From Mesorhabditis belari (Eukaryota; Nematoda; Chromadorea; Rhabditida; Rhabditidae), in the NCBI GenBank assembly GCA_958450365.1, contig CAUEEP010000378.1, positions 1 to 64,000 on the forward strand: DNA of 64,000 nucleotides. Reading direction: 5' to 3'. The notes beneath the pieces were generated by a model that saw nothing but the letters and a program-made list of their open reading frames with translations, searched no databases and was not told the origin of the DNA. Shown here piece after piece: positions 1 to 12,394 of the stretch (its first letter is position 1; each line of letters begins with the position of its first letter). A program made the translations under genes and the position numbers.

Positions 1-1880
1 AATTGTAAAGCTTTTAAAAGTTTGTAAATTCTAAGATTTCGTTTTTACTTTATGTTTGAATTCGAGTATCCCAAGCCGAGTGAAGTGGTAAGCGAAAGCA
101 AGCTCCACCTAAAAATATTTTGTTTTTCCGTAAATACTTTCATCATTTTTTCAACGATTCTGTTCTAAGCACTGGTTAATGATAGAAATCTGTTTTATAT
201 TTCTCAAAAGTCCCGCATTCTCTACTTTAATTTGATGCCTAAGCGCGCAAAAACAAACGTACCGGTGCTGAGATTTGAAAGGATGCCTGCAAAACATTGC
301 AAAAAAACATTGCAAACATTTTAAGGATTCTTGTAAAGATAAACGTGAAGTTATGAGATGGATTGGGTCATTAACATCAGGATTATCGATTATTTAATCG
401 ATTTGAGTGTTAAACTCAGACTACGCTCTCTCAATTAGAAATTGTAAGCTTTATGAAATAATCTATTAGAATCTAATCTAATCTTCATATTTTACGATGG
501 TTTTTAATTTTAAACTGTGCTTTAAATTGTGCTTTGTGCTAAAAATCCTTACATGACAAGGCACAATACGAGGTTCGTTGAGCGGCCGTGTAAAAGCTGT
601 TCGTGCAGAAACCGTTCGCCGCCCGACCGTGCATCTGAAAGTAATTTTTTGTCTTGATATAATGATATCACATCTATAATAGTCTCAAAAGTCTTTATTC
701 GTCATTTATTAACTTTGCCGATTACTGCTTTATAGATTGCTTATAGATCGCTTTGCAAAATGTGTTAGCTTTTGTTTTGCTTATTTTGGTTGTTATCAAT
801 TGCGGCTCGTTGAGCGGCTGTAGCAATTAAAAGATGTTATAATACTTAATGTAAAGTAAAATAGAACGAATTCCAGCGGTTAAACGTCGAAATAAAATGA
901 AAATAAATCAAACAAAGAAAAGGAATCGAACTCGAGCAAAAATTTGATCGGTTGTTTTAAACAAGACTCTTACCCACTACACCACACAGCTACGTGGCGA
1001 GACTGTGGAAAGAAGCGTTATAAAAGTAGACTCTTTAACTTTTAGGTTTTTTGATTCTTCTTTTGACTTCTAACCTTTTGGCTTAAACTTGAGCTAGATT
1101 CCTTTTCCGAATCATTTTATAAAAACTAATAACAGCATCAGAATCAGCGCAAATTCTGATAAATGGTTTATACCATTTGACTCTTTCCTTTACATCTATA
1201 ATAGTCTTACAGTCTTTATTCATGTCGTTTATTAACTTTATAGATTGCTTTATAGATTGCTTTTATAGATCGCTTTTGTAAAATGTGTTAGCTTTTGTTT
1301 TGTTATCTTTGTTTGTTAATAATTGCGGCTCATTGAGCGGCTGTATAAAAGCTGTGCAGAAGCCGTTCGCCGCCCAACTTGTACCTCTAGGACATTAGAA
1401 TTTTATCCAGCTTTTTTATACCTTATATTATCTTATTTAGATATTATCTTATATATACTCTTATATAAATATCTACTATATTAAAGCTTATATTATCTAT
1501 AGCTTTATAGCTCAAGATCATCTAAAACACTTACGCAGAGTAGGTATTCACACAAGACATCGAAAGTTGAACTGAAAATTAATTGATAATATATAAAAAG
1601 AGCCTTTATCTTTATAAATATGATATAAAGATATAAAAAAGATATAAAAAGTGACTTTCGAAAAGATATAACCTATTGCATGGCTTAAGGAGTTGAGTTA
1701 ACCGTAGCTTCGATCAGGCTTGCAAGAAAGCTAAGCCAAATCTTAAAGCCTATCGGACTATAACTGTTTTCAAAGCAAATCCTTTAAAAAGCCAATAACA
1801 AAACTATTCTTGGTAGAAAACCATCGCCATTCTTTAAATTCTTCAACTAAAATCATTAAAATTAGTGTGGATAAGTGCTG
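1..1880. other. Gene-free region with dispersed and direct repeats
   Basis: No supportable coding exon was found. Segments around 660-830 and 1190-1400 are diverged direct repeats sharing the 'gtctttattc' and 'atgtgttagcttttg' blocks and a following GC-richer block with 'ttgagcggc' and 'ccgttcgccgccc'; a further copy of that GC block lies at about 570-640. The stretch 169-280 matches one arm of the foldback element at 8745-9040. Confidence 0.55.
921..1005 (-). pseudogene. tRNA-like relic (minus strand)
   Basis: On the minus strand there is a D-arm-like block (GTGTAGTGGGTAAGAG), an anticodon-arm-like TTG/CAA stem with a TTTAAAA loop, and a B-box-like GAGTTCGATTCC. The acceptor stem does not close well and the variable region is AT-rich. 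I read it as a decayed tRNA or tRNA-derived repeat, not a working gene. Confidence 0.4.
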
Positions 1881-1889
1881 AAATTTGTA

Positions 1890-2310
1890 TAGAAGACGAT
1901 ACCGTTAAACGATAGTGCTGAACGATAGTGCTGAACGACAGTGCTGAACGATATGCTGAACGACAGTGTTGAACGATAGTGTTGAACGATAGTGTTGAAC
2001 GATAGTGTTGAACGATAGTGTTGAACGATAGTGTTGAACGATAGCGTTAAAAGGGACGTGGGGGGATACCGTTAAACAATACTGCTAAACGATACCAGCA
2101 AACGATACTGTTAAACGATACTGTTAAACGATACTGTTAAACGATACTGTTAAACGATAGTGTTAAACACTGCTAAACGATACTGTTAAACAATACCGTT
2201 AAACAATACCGTTAAACGATACCGTTAAACGATACTGTTAAACGATACTACAAACAATACTGTTAAACGATACTGCTCAAACGATACCGTTAAACGATAC
2301 TGCTAAACTT
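1890..2310. repeat. 13-bp minisatellite
   Basis: Tandem array of a 13-bp unit, mostly gttgaacgatagt in the first part and gttaaacgatact in the second, with scattered substitutions and a short interruption near 2040-2075. Confidence 0.9.
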
Positions 2311-3160
2311 TGAAAGTTAAAGAAAGCGAAACTTTTCCAACCTCCAACACAAGCTAAAATCAAATAACGAAGCATTTTCAGAGTAGAAAGAAATTTGAAT
2401 TCAATGATTTCATCGAAAATCTCAATCCATTTTATACTCAAATCTGGATAGTTGGCCAAATGTTGCAATGATCAAAAAGGAAGAAGAAGAAGAAGAAGAA
2501 GAAGAAGAAAGTCAATAGCCAAAAGGAAGAAGAAGAATTTTAAAGAAGAAGGAAAACTTTTCCCCAAAATCCCCAATAGTTTTAACCAATTTGCAGTCAT
2601 TATGACGTGTTCTGAAATTTTTAGAAAATTGACAAGTGTATCTTTGATAAGCTGCTGGAACAAATTTTGGTTCATTTTTTAAGGCTTTTACTTTGCGAAA
2701 ACTCACGAATTTGTGACGGATTTAGATTCGGAAAAGTTCAACGATAAAAATCTTTGCCAGCAATCAAAATCTAAAGCAATGTACCCAGAAAGAGTCGGCT
2801 TCGGGGGTTTCGACACAAACTAAACATTGATCAATTTGGGGATAGTTTGAAATCAATGCCCCGAAACGTTCCATCAAGGGACAGCTGACCACAGCCAGCT
2901 TCAGAGCTGGTTTCTAGGACTGGGCTAGGGGAATCTTTTCTTGTCTATTTCCCCATCAGAAATAATCTGATTCTAGGAGCAATGTATCTTTCTCTTAATG
3001 TAATTGGAATCAAAGTAGCAGCCGATCGGTCGACGAACGAACACACTAAAACCTTTGAACGAACACATTCCCTGAACACTCCAGAACTTTTCGACCATCT
3101 CACTGAATAGGCGTATATTCTCGCTTTGAGAAGAGTGATTCGTCGATCTTCAATTGCATA
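2311..3160. other. Intergenic sequence with a GAA microsatellite
   Basis: Positions 2477-2545 are rich in GAA/AAG triplets. Short ORFs here owe their length to this tract and show no domain. Nothing else recognisable was seen. Confidence 0.5.
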
Positions 3161-3164
3161 AGTT

Positions 3165-3415
3165 TGAGTTCAATCAACTCCAGGCAACTTCAGGCACATT
3201 CAACTCCAGACAACCTAGACACATTCAACTCCAGACAACTCCAGGCACATTCAACTCCTGGCAACTCCCAGGCAACTCCAGGCACATTCACCCCTGGCAA
3301 CTCCAGGCACATTCAACTCCTGGCAACTCCAGGCACATTCAACTCCTAGCAACTCCAGACAACTCTAGGGCACACAACTCCAGGCAACTCCAGGCACATT
3401 CAACTCCAGGCATAC
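3165..3415. repeat. Minisatellite, 'caactccaggcacatt' unit
   Basis: Imperfect tandem repeats of about 16-26 bp built from caactcc(a/t)gg and caggcacatt modules. ORFs in two frames across it are repeat translation only. Confidence 0.85.
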
Positions 3416-4384
3416 AATCAACAATGGTTTATAAACACATTCCATGCTTCCTCAAGACTTTGATTGTTGAATTTCCGTTTCTTCACAGATGAATGGAACT
3501 TAAATCCTCAAATCACTTGTTCACCAATGGCACGAAACGAGTCTGAAAGTCCCAGGTAGACACATTGATTTCATCCCCAATGATATTGATCCGTTCATTC
3601 TTTTTTGGGCATTGGCCCCTTTTACCTCCACCCCTGGGCTAGTGAACCCCGACTCCAAAACTATAGAAGAGCAGGCAAAAGATTCAAATTTTCTTGAGCC
3701 AAATCAAGCAGGTTTACCCTAAATCTAGTTAAAGTCCTGGTCTCCAGCAGAAAACTCACTCAAAACTTACAGAATCTGATCCCTCACAGCCAAGCTGAAA
3801 GCGAAGCCAACAGAACCATTCCTGTGTTGATCCATCGCTGGAATTCTCCAATCCCTGGACAGCTCTGGAATCATCAGCCTAGTTACAGAATTGATTTAAG
3901 TCGAGCTAAAAATCAATCAACATTCTACAATTATCCAATTGCTAACATCTATAAAGATTGATTTTATGTTGTTCGCTTCTGATTCAATGCAAATTCGTAT
4001 ACAGGCTAGGGATACTTGGCTCTAGTTAACCATGGACTGATGATCTTTCAACTGTTACATTGATTTATGTTCAACTTACAGCTGTTGAAGCTGTAAGTTG
4101 AAGCAAATTCATTGGAAATTCACTGAAATCTCGAAAGCCAAAAGAGCTGAAAGAGTGTGGGCATTTATTTTGCTCTTTCCCTCTTTTCACCTTTCGTAAC
4201 TCCATCAGATATTTGCATATCTAAAGGTTTGAATGGGGAAAAGGCCCTCATTCAAATTGGGTCATCTTTTCTTTTTCTTTCCATTCCTTACCTCTTCTTT
4301 GCACTCCAAATAACTTATCTCTATTGAGTATCATTTTCGAAGTTTAGTTATCGATTTGGTTCCAAATTCTAAAAATGATGATGG
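3416..4384. other. No recognisable feature
   Basis: Unique-looking AT-rich sequence. A short hairpin, cttacagctgttgaagctgtaag, lies at about 4076-4098. No exon chain, RNA gene or mobile element was found. Confidence 0.5.
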
Positions 4385-4540
4385 ACTTCAGTCTTCGAGT
4401 CTGTCCTTTTCTCTCACAAACCTTCCAGTCGGTCATTTTGTCTCACAAGTCTTCCAGCCTGCCTCTTTGTCTCACAAACCTTCCAGTTTATCATTTTTGT
4501 CCCCCAAATCTTCCAGCTTTTCATTTTTGTCTTTCTTGTC
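4385..4540. repeat. Short tandem repeat with CTTCCAG modules
   Basis: About five diverged copies of a ~33-bp unit carrying 'ttgtctcacaa' and 'ccttccag'. The overlapping 62-aa ORF is its translation. Confidence 0.7.
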
Positions 4541-4797
4541 ATAAAAAAATATAATACTTATTCGGCATCAAGGTTTAAATTAAAGCAAATGCTTTATATT
4601 TAGTATTGTTAACTGATCCAATAGAACAAATAGCCCTAGAGAGAAGCTAGAAATAAAGTCCAGGCAAAAAAAGGTAATCTGGGCTTACGTAACTAATCCT
4701 AGTAGTAACCTAATGATTTCAGTCTTACCACCTGTACAGATCCAGCTTGAGCCAGGTCACAGCCAGAAACTTTTTAAACATAGAATTAGATTAACGA

Positions 4798-5140
4798 TGA
4801 AGCTTTATTCTGTCCATTCCAAGCTCCAGCTTTATTCTATTCATTCCAAGCTTCAGCTTATTCTATTCATTCCAAGCTTCAGCTTTAATTCTGTCCATCC
4901 CAAGCCTTCAGCTTATTCTGAATCCATTCAAAGCTCTCAGCTTTATTCTGTCCATTCCAAGCTTCAGCTTTATTCTATTCATTCCAAGCTTCAGCTTTAT
5001 TCTATTCATTCCAAGCTTCAGCTTTATTCTGTCCATCCCAAGCTTCAGCTTTATTCTTTCTATTCAAAGCTTCAGATTTATTCTGTCCATTCAAAGCTTT
5101 AGCCTTATTCTGTCCATTCAAAGCTTCAGCCTTACTCCCG
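4798..5140. repeat. ~29-bp minisatellite
   Basis: About a dozen copies of a 27-30 bp unit containing 'cttcagctttattctgtcc' and 'attccaag'. It produces an open but non-genic 129-codon frame. Confidence 0.85.
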
Positions 5141-5749
5141 TCCTCTTCCAAAAGCTCTGCCATTCAAAACTGATCGGTTTACCAAACGAATTTGTGAGTT
5201 GTGTTTACTCGGAAAGTGTGTGACGACTGAAAAATGAAGAGAAAAGGCTACACCGGCTACTCAGAATAGAAGTGTTTTGCCTAATCAACTGGAAAGTTTA
5301 CCTAGAATTACGGAATTTCATTTTTTGCAACTTTTTTTCCGTTTTCTAACCTTCAACTTTCCATTTCTTTCAAACTTATAAATAATCAAATTTCTAGAGC
5401 TATTTATAGCTGATAGCTAGAAAAGAAGTCAAGTATTGCTAGGAGAAAGTTTAGAAATCTTTTGAACCATTAACTATCAGTAAGTTAAGGTATCAAAAGT
5501 CTCAATGACCGTTTGTTTCTTCTCGAAAATCTCGATCTTTGACAAAATACTAGTCTTTTCTGCCGATTCTTTCTTTTCTTAAACCTCCAAAAGTTTTACG
5601 ACTCACTGACACTTCGGTTTTCAAAAACACCTCAAAAAACCATAGTCCAATAATTCTTTTTCGCTCGATCAGAACCCAAATCCCTTGACCAACTGCTTAT
5701 TTTTCTTCATTTTTCTTCATTTGTTCCTTTCCTGATCTTCCTGACGCTT
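5141..5749. other. No recognisable feature
   Basis: No exon chain, RNA gene or repeat array was found in this stretch. Confidence 0.45.
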
Positions 5750-5950
5750 GTTTCCTCTCTTCTTCCTCTTTCTCTTCTTTCTCTTCTTCCTCTTCTTCCT
5801 CTTTTCCTCCTTCTTCTCTCTTCTTTCCTCTTTCTCTTTCTCTCTTCTTTCTCTTCTTTCTCTTCTTTCTCTTCTTCCTCTTCTTTCTCTTCTTCTCTTC
5901 TTCCCCTCTTCTTTTTTCTTCTTCCTCTTTTTTCTCTTCTTCCTCTTTTT
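5750..5950. repeat. Polypyrimidine (CTTCTTTCT) tract
   Basis: About 200 bp of almost pure C/T on the plus strand. It produces long low-complexity ORFs (KRKKRKK on minus, FFLFFL on plus) that are not genes. The block 'tcctgatcttcctgacgctt' just upstream (about 5727) recurs near 6328, marking a local duplication of about 600 bp offset. Confidence 0.85.
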
Positions 5951-6994
5951 GAGAATCACGAGCATTTTCCACAACAGACACCCCAAACAAATCGCTGAAA
6001 AGGAACATTGTATCAAATATCAGCTGAAGCGACTACTCTCTTTTAGGTATTCTTTTGGTTTATTTCTTTACAAACTAATAGAACCAGCGCTGCGCTAAAG
6101 ATAATCTCCAGCTCAAGGTTTCCTTCTTTCTTCTTCTTCTGCTCAAACAATCAAAGTCTAGGCCAATCCAAAAGCCGGACCCCGGCTCAGACTGGCTTAG
6201 CTTTATTGCAAAAGCCTTTATTGCAGCCTGATCGGCTACTGCAGTCAACTCCACTTTATTTGTTTCCCTCTAGATTTTCTCTAGAAACAAGATTTTTGAT
6301 TCAGTCAATTAGTTTTCTTTTTCCTTTCCTGATCTTCCTGACGCTTGTTTCCTCTTCTTCCCTCTTCCCTTTCCTTTGTCGTGCTCGAATTCAAATTCTC
6401 CATTTCAAAGTTTTCTTCTTAAAATCTTTGATTAAAATTAAACAATTTCCAAAAAAAAACTTGTAATTTGTTTATTTATAATGATTTAAAATAGCATAGA
6501 ATTAGAGAAATTGTTAAGATTTTATTTAGCCTAATATTTTAAAATCTTTCAAGCAAACGAGAGCACAGAAAGCCACAGAAAGGGAGCACAGAAATTAGAT
6601 GTTTATCCTCTTCTCGGTGATCAAGTTGCTGAAGATAGGGGTTATTTGATGATTGGGAAAAAGACGAGCTGACCTTGAAAAACCTTGTTCACCGTTCATT
6701 TTTCACATTTGCTGTTGGCTATTGACTTTCTTTTGCTCTGAAAGACTTGGTTTTCACTAAATTCCCTAAAATTTATGTGGAAAAGCTATAGAAGTTTTGT
6801 TTTTGAAGTTTTCTTTTGCCTTTTAGTGTCTCGTTCGAGTTTGCGACAAGTTTTGGTGTAAAAAAAAAGTATATAAAACTTCCCTTTTCACCGTTTTGTC
6901 TTGGTTTTTTGAGCTAGGTTAGGGTTATAAGCCAAGATTTTGGTAGTTTGATGACTTGTGAACTTCTTCAAGCTTTCAGAATAGATACTAAAAC
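5951..6994. other. No recognisable gene
   Basis: AT-rich sequence with a second copy of the 'tcctgatcttcctgacgctt' block at about 6328. No supported exon. Confidence 0.45.
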
Positions 6995-7690
6995 TCGGCC
7001 CAGTTATCGTAAGCTGGCTATCGTAGGCTGGCTATTATAAGCTGGCTATCATAGCTGGCTATCGTAGCTGGCTATCATAGCTGGCTATCATAAGCTGGCT
7101 ATTGTAAGCTGGCTATTATAAGCTGGCTATCATAGCTGGCTATCGTAGCTGGCTATCATAGCCGGCTATCATGCTGGCTATTGTAAGCTGGCTATTATAA
7201 GCTGGCTATCATAGCTGGCTATCGTAGCTGGCTTATCATAGCTGGCCATCATAAGCTGGCTATCGTAGCTGGCTATCATAGCTCTATCATAAGCTGGCTA
7301 TTGTAAGCTGGCTATTATAAGCTGGCTATCATAGCTGGCTATCGTAGCTGGCTATCATAGCTGGCTATCATAAGCTGGCTATTGTAAGCTGGCTATAAGC
7401 TGGCTATCATAGCTGGCTATCGTAGCTGGCTATCATAGCTGGCTATCATAAGCTGGCTATTGTAAGCTGGCTATTATAAGCTGGCTATCATAGCTGGCTA
7501 TCGTAGCTGGCTATCATCGCTGGCTATCATAAGCTGGCTATCGTAGCTGGCTATCATAGCAGCTATCATAAGCTGGCTATTGTAAGCTGGCTATTATAAG
7601 CTGGCTATCATAGCTGGCTATCTAGCTGGCTATCATAGCTGGCATCATAAGCTGGCTATTGTAGCTGGCTATCGTAGCTGGCTATCGTAA
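6995..7690. repeat. Minisatellite, 'agctggctat' unit (14-16 bp)
   Basis: About 45 copies of a 14-16 bp unit agctggctat(c/t)(a/g)t(a/ag) with a visible higher-order pattern of roughly 120-140 bp (cycles of att-ata, atc-ata, atc-gta variants). The array at 8010-8205 is the same motif in inverted orientation. Confidence 0.92.
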
Positions 7691-8009
7691 CTCCTAATCT
7701 AACTACCGTAAACTTTAGTTGTAATCCCAGCTAGTAACTCTAGAGTTAGAGAATTCTGCGTTACTTAGTTGATGCTTTGAAAACTTATAACTTTAGCTTT
7801 GGTTTTCATTCTTTCACAAAACCAAATAAGCTTTACAACCTCGGTTTAATCATAAAATAGAAATTTCTAACTAAATATATATCTAAAGAAAATCTAACTA
7901 AACATTTAAGCAACTTAAAAGTTTTAAAAAACTTGTTGTAGATATAAATCTTGTGAAAGATAATTTCAAACTTTTCCGCGTTTCTTCGTTTACGAAGCTT
8001 ACGGTAGCT

Positions 8010-8205
8010 AGATTAGAGTTACTATAGCTAGCTTACGGTAGCCAGCTTACAATAGCCAGCTTACAATAGCCAGCCTACAATAGCCAGCTTGCAATAGCCA
8101 GCTTGCAATAGCCAGCTTGCAATAGCCAGCTTGCAATAGCCAGCTTGCAATAGCCAGCTTGCAATAGCCAGCTTGCCATAGCCAGCTTGCAATAGCCAGC
8201 TGATT
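8010..8205. repeat. Inverted companion minisatellite, 'atagccagcttgca'
   Basis: About 13 copies of the 14-bp unit atagccagcttgca, the reverse complement of the unit at 6995-7690, across a ~320-bp spacer. The two arrays could fold on each other. Confidence 0.9.
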
Positions 8206-8744
8206 TCCACGCTTTTTAAATCAAGAAATTTTCCCTTTACTTGTTCTGACTAAGAATAAACTTGATTTATACTGTAATTAGCCTCAAAAACTTTAGTAAA
8301 ATTTAAAAATTCAAAAGCTGAGGTGAATTAAGAAAAGGAAAGACTTTAGCGATCGGCATTTCTTCACAGAAAATCCTCAAAATTGACGTTTCCTCTTCTC
8401 TCTCAACTCTGACTCAGAAAAGCGATCAAAGCTTTTTTTCCCTCTATTTTCCTTGTTTCCCAATTCTCTTTCTTGTTTCTTGTGCCCGTTTTCTTCAAAA
8501 CAACACTCATTATCTGCAATTTCTCTCTTTTCCATGTTCTCTTTTGATTAGAAAGCATTGCCTCGCGAACTAACGATCCTTTACTCTTTTACTTTTATAT
8601 TCTTTCTAAACTTTTTCAATAGTTTCTTGCTTTTACTAATTTAGTTTATGGAAAAACTTTTCTAGAACTTTATTAAAACTTTATTAAAGAAGAGCTTAAA
8701 GTTTATGCCTAAACTAACCATTTACTTAAATTTACATTTAAAAA

Positions 8745-9040
8745 CACTCAAATCTCAGCACCAGTACGTTTGTTTTTTTCCACGTTTAGCTATCAAATTA
8801 AAGTAGAGAGAATGCGGGACTTTTTGAGATGTCACACTTATTTCTATCATTAACCATCGCTTAGAAACAAATGATTGAAAAGTGGCAAAAAAGAGCTGAT
8901 TTTCGCTGATTTTCAATCATTTTTCTAAGCACTGGTTAATGATAGAAATCTGTGTTATATCTCAAAAAATCCCCCATTCTCTCTATTTTAATTTGATACC
9001 TAAACGTGCAGAAACAAACGTACTGGTGCTGAGATCTGAG
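8745..9040. mobile_element. Foldback (MITE-like) element
   Basis: Arms of about 125 bp face each other: the left carries 'aaatctcagcaccagtacg' and the right 'acgtactggtgctgagat'. The inner parts also pair, for example 'atttctatcattaacca' with 'ctggttaatgatagaaat'. The central loop is short. A single arm recurs at 169-280. Confidence 0.75.
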
Positions 9041-9374
9041 CGGTTCTTTGAGTGTAAACTTAGACTACTCGACGCTCCTATAGGCGACCGTTCTATTAGA
9101 GTTTTTATGATAATTTAATAGATAAATATTGGGTTTTGTAGAAATTTGACGAGTATCTAAAGATCTAAATCATTTTCAACGATTGTATAGCAGACTTTTC
9201 TGCATTTATTTCCCCTCAATCAGTACATTCAAGAGGGAAAGTTGATGTCCGACATTTGTCTTTTTTTTTCTCTTTCTACCACAAAAATGATTGAAGCAGT
9301 ATGGGAAAAATCGTAAAAATTGACAATGTCGAAAATTCGGGGAAAATCTTTTGCACTAGCTCTGATCCAGCATC

Positions 9375-9752
9375 AAATAGCTTGATCACAATAGCTTGCT
9401 CACAAGAGCTTGATTACAGTAGCTTGATTACAATAGCTTGCTCAATAGCTTGATCACAATAGCTTGATCACAATAGCTTGCTCACAAGAGCTTGATTACA
9501 GTAGCTTGATTACAATAGCTTGCTCAATAGCTTGATCACAATAGCTTGATCACAATAGCTTGATCACAATAGCTTGATCACAATAGCTTGATCACAATAG
9601 CTTGATCACAATAGCTTGATCACAATAGCTTGATCACAATAGCTTGATCACAATAGCTTGATCACAATAGCTTGATCACAATAGCTTGATCACAGTAGCT
9701 TGATCACAATAGCTTGATCACAATAGCTTGATCGCAATAGCTTGATAACAAT
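9375..9752. repeat. 15-bp minisatellite, 'cttgatcacaatag'
   Basis: About 25 tandem units of gcttgatcacaatag. The first 170 bp is more variable (cttgctc, cttgatta forms) and contains a duplicated ~110-bp block; the later part is nearly homogeneous, suggesting recent growth at the right side. Confidence 0.92.
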
Positions 9753-9992
9753 AGCTGGATCAACTAACTACTAACTACTACAACTAACTAACTAACTATA
9801 ATGTACTTTGTATGCGAGTTAAAGTTGCAAAAACTTTCTAGCCAAAAAAAGCCATTTTGTTTCCCCAATTCAATCTCAATCACTCAATCTCAAGCTTGAC
9901 TTTCAATTTACTTTTACTTACTAATCTTTACTTTACTTTTTACTCAAATCTGTAAACGCATCCTTCCTGGTGAACTCGTTTATTCTGTTTTC

Positions 9993-10037
9993 AGGCTCAG
10001 GCTCAGGCTCAGGCTTTTAGGCTTAGGCTTAGGCTCC
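9993..10037. repeat. Interstitial telomere-like hexamers
   Basis: Runs of caggct hexamers pass into ttaggc-ttaggc-ttaggc. TTAGGC is the canonical nematode telomere repeat, so this is a small interstitial telomere-like tract with AGGCTC variants. Confidence 0.8.
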
Positions 10038-11085
10038 GGGGAAAACGAAATTTCTTGCTATTGGAACTATTCTCGGTCTAGCTAGACTTTGAGTTTAAAT
10101 TTTTAAAAAGCAAGCTTTCTAGTGCACTGAATTCTTTACTTTTCATTTAATAGACTTTTCAGATTACTCCATTCTCTTAACAATCCTTTGTTCCTAAATG
10201 CTTCACTCTTTCCCCAAGAGGAAAGAAGAATCTCTTTTGCTATTCATGAACACACCTGGTTCCTTTGTTCCATAAAAGTCTACATATTCAACGTTCAATC
10301 AATTAAACTTTTCATTTCATATAATGGCAAGCAATAATTTCATATTATCTGCTTTTATTTGTGTATTTTGTGTATACTTTGTGCTCGTTTGAGTGCCAGA
10401 AAGAGTGAAAACTCACTCTTTTTTGGCATTTGAAATCCAAACCACTTCTGTTCCCCATTTCTCAAAGAAAATTCTTGATTTACATCAGAAAATCAAGAAT
10501 TAAGTGCATGAGAAAGGATGTGTTTACAGTTTGATTACAAAGTAGGCAAAAGAAACAGTTGCTGAACCTTCCTTTTCATTTCATTTCATTCAATTACCCA
10601 CAAGTGCCCGATAATCAAGTCAAAAACCCATCTGCTAAAGCAAAAAAAAAGAAGATTTGAGGTCATTTTCTCAATTTGGCGATTGTATTTTGGGAAAAGG
10701 GCTATCGGCTGTCCACACACACAGAGAGAATATCAACAGAAAAGGACATATGACAAATGGGAAAAGAGACACACTCAACACTTATTGATTAGGAGAAAGG
10801 GTTTTCGTTAATTTTTCCAGTCTAAAATCTCTTTGTTTATGCTCTTTGTTTATGCTTTTTGATTGCCTATCTTCGATTTTGAAACTTTAAATCTACCGGA
10901 TTTATTCTATTCTTTTTATCGGCCCTTTTCGTGTTATGTGTATGAATTGATGTGTTTTAATCTTAAATCTAGCACACTTTATCTCAGGTCCTGAATAAAG
11001 TATCTATATATATATATAAAGCCCCTCTATATATATATAAATATATATAATTGACAGAATTTCTCATTTTTCTTCAGATTTTTCA
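10038..11085. other. No gene; AT microsatellite
   Basis: No exon or RNA gene was recognised. Positions 11005-11050 are (TA)n-rich with two short blocks of 'tatatatata'. Confidence 0.5.
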
Positions 11086-11089
11086 ACTC

Positions 11090-11545
11090 TCAAATAGAAA
11101 AATGATACTTTTTAAAGACTTTTAATGACTTTAAATAACATTTATAGACTAAAAAAGCTTAATGACGTTGAAAATTTAATGAAAATAACAAAATGTTTAA
11201 CTTTTAAAGACTTTTAATGACTTTAAATAAGAGTTATAGGCTAAAAAAGCTTAATGAGGTCGAGAATTTAATGAAAATAACAAAATGTTTAACTTTTAAA
11301 GACTTCTAAAGACTTTAAATAACATTTATAGACTAAAAAAGCTTAATGATGCCGAGAATTTGATGAAGATAACAAAATGTTTAACTTTTAAAGACTTTTA
11401 ATGACTTTAAATAAGAGTTATAGACTAAAAAAAGCTTAATGAGGTCGAGAATTTAATGAAAATAACAAAATGTTTAAGTTTTTAAAGACTTTTAATGATT
11501 TTAGATAAGAGTTATAGACTAAAAAAAGCTTAATGACGGCGAAAA
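11090..11545. repeat. ~92-bp tandem repeat, about 5 copies
   Basis: The marker 'aaatgtttaac' recurs at about 11191, 11283, 11375 and 11468, a 92-93 bp period. Each unit carries 'aagcttaatga', 'gaaaataaca' and 'aagacttttaatga'. Confidence 0.9.
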
Positions 11546-11554
11546 TCGGATGAA

Positions 11555-12370
11555 AATCTAACAAAAACATCTATTTTTGAGCTCTTGAAACTTTGGGCAC
11601 ACTGTAGCATGTAAAGAATTTTAGAGAGACATTGAAAACTAGAAAAACCGATTTTTCTATTAGAATTTTGACGGTAATTGTACCAATCTGTGCACTGTTA
11701 GATATGTTCCAACTGGGTTCAAGAGTTCTTAAGTCACAAGGAGGCAGATCTCAGTTCGTTCGACTTACAGCCGTTTGCAACATGTGTTCAACAAGTCAAA
11801 CAAGTCAAACAAGTCTGTAAGCCAGCCCAAGACAAAGCTAGACCTTTAGAATAACTCTGTTATTGGATTTTGGGAACACAAGCTAGCTCTGATTGACTTG
11901 TTCAGCAGATGTGGCAAACGGCTGTAAGTCGAATTGAGATCTGGCTCCTTGTGACTTGAGAACTGTTTTTCAGAGCTGTAGAAAGGACAAATTCTTTGGC
12001 CCTTTTCTGTCAGTGATGTACACCAAGATTACATAAATTTATTGAATCAGAGCTTTTGCAAACCTCAAAACCTCAAATCTACAAATTCAAATTACTGATC
12101 TCTTGGTTTTTAGATGAATAGGAAGCTAGAATGGTAAGAACTAACAAAACTGAGCCAAATGTACACCTTCAGCTCTAGATTCACAACACAATCTTACTTG
12201 GAAAAGTAAGTAGATATTGCCGACAATTTCACAACTAAACCCTTTTAGAACTAACAAACTAACAATAAGAATAAGAACTAACATGAAAATCTAACAAAAA
12301 CATCCATTTTTGACCTCTTGAAAATTTGGGCACATTGTAGCACGTAAAGAGATCTAAAAGACGTCGTATT
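11555..12370. mobile_element. Foldback/dispersed repeat pair
   Basis: About 11718-11780 and 11910-11965 are inverted copies (for example 'gacttacagccgtttgc' against 'gcaaacggctgtaagtc') around a ~130-bp loop. The outer block 'ctaacaaaaacatc' through 'gggcacactgtagca' (11558-11615) recurs directly at 12286-12345. This looks like a decayed foldback element bounded by direct repeats; no ORF is carried. Confidence 0.55.
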
Positions 12371-12394
12371 ATGTTATGAGCCCCATTTCACTTT

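Noticed and set aside
3154..3492. 112-aa ORF with GTFNS repeats
   Set aside because: Minisatellite translation; two frames are open across the same array.
5697..6098. Lys/Glu-rich and Phe/Leu-rich ORFs of ~100 aa
   Set aside because: They arise from a polypyrimidine tract, with open frames on both strands and no domain.
9375..9752. CRISPR-like direct repeat array
   Set aside because: No unique spacers and no cas genes; units are contiguous tandem repeats in a eukaryotic genome.
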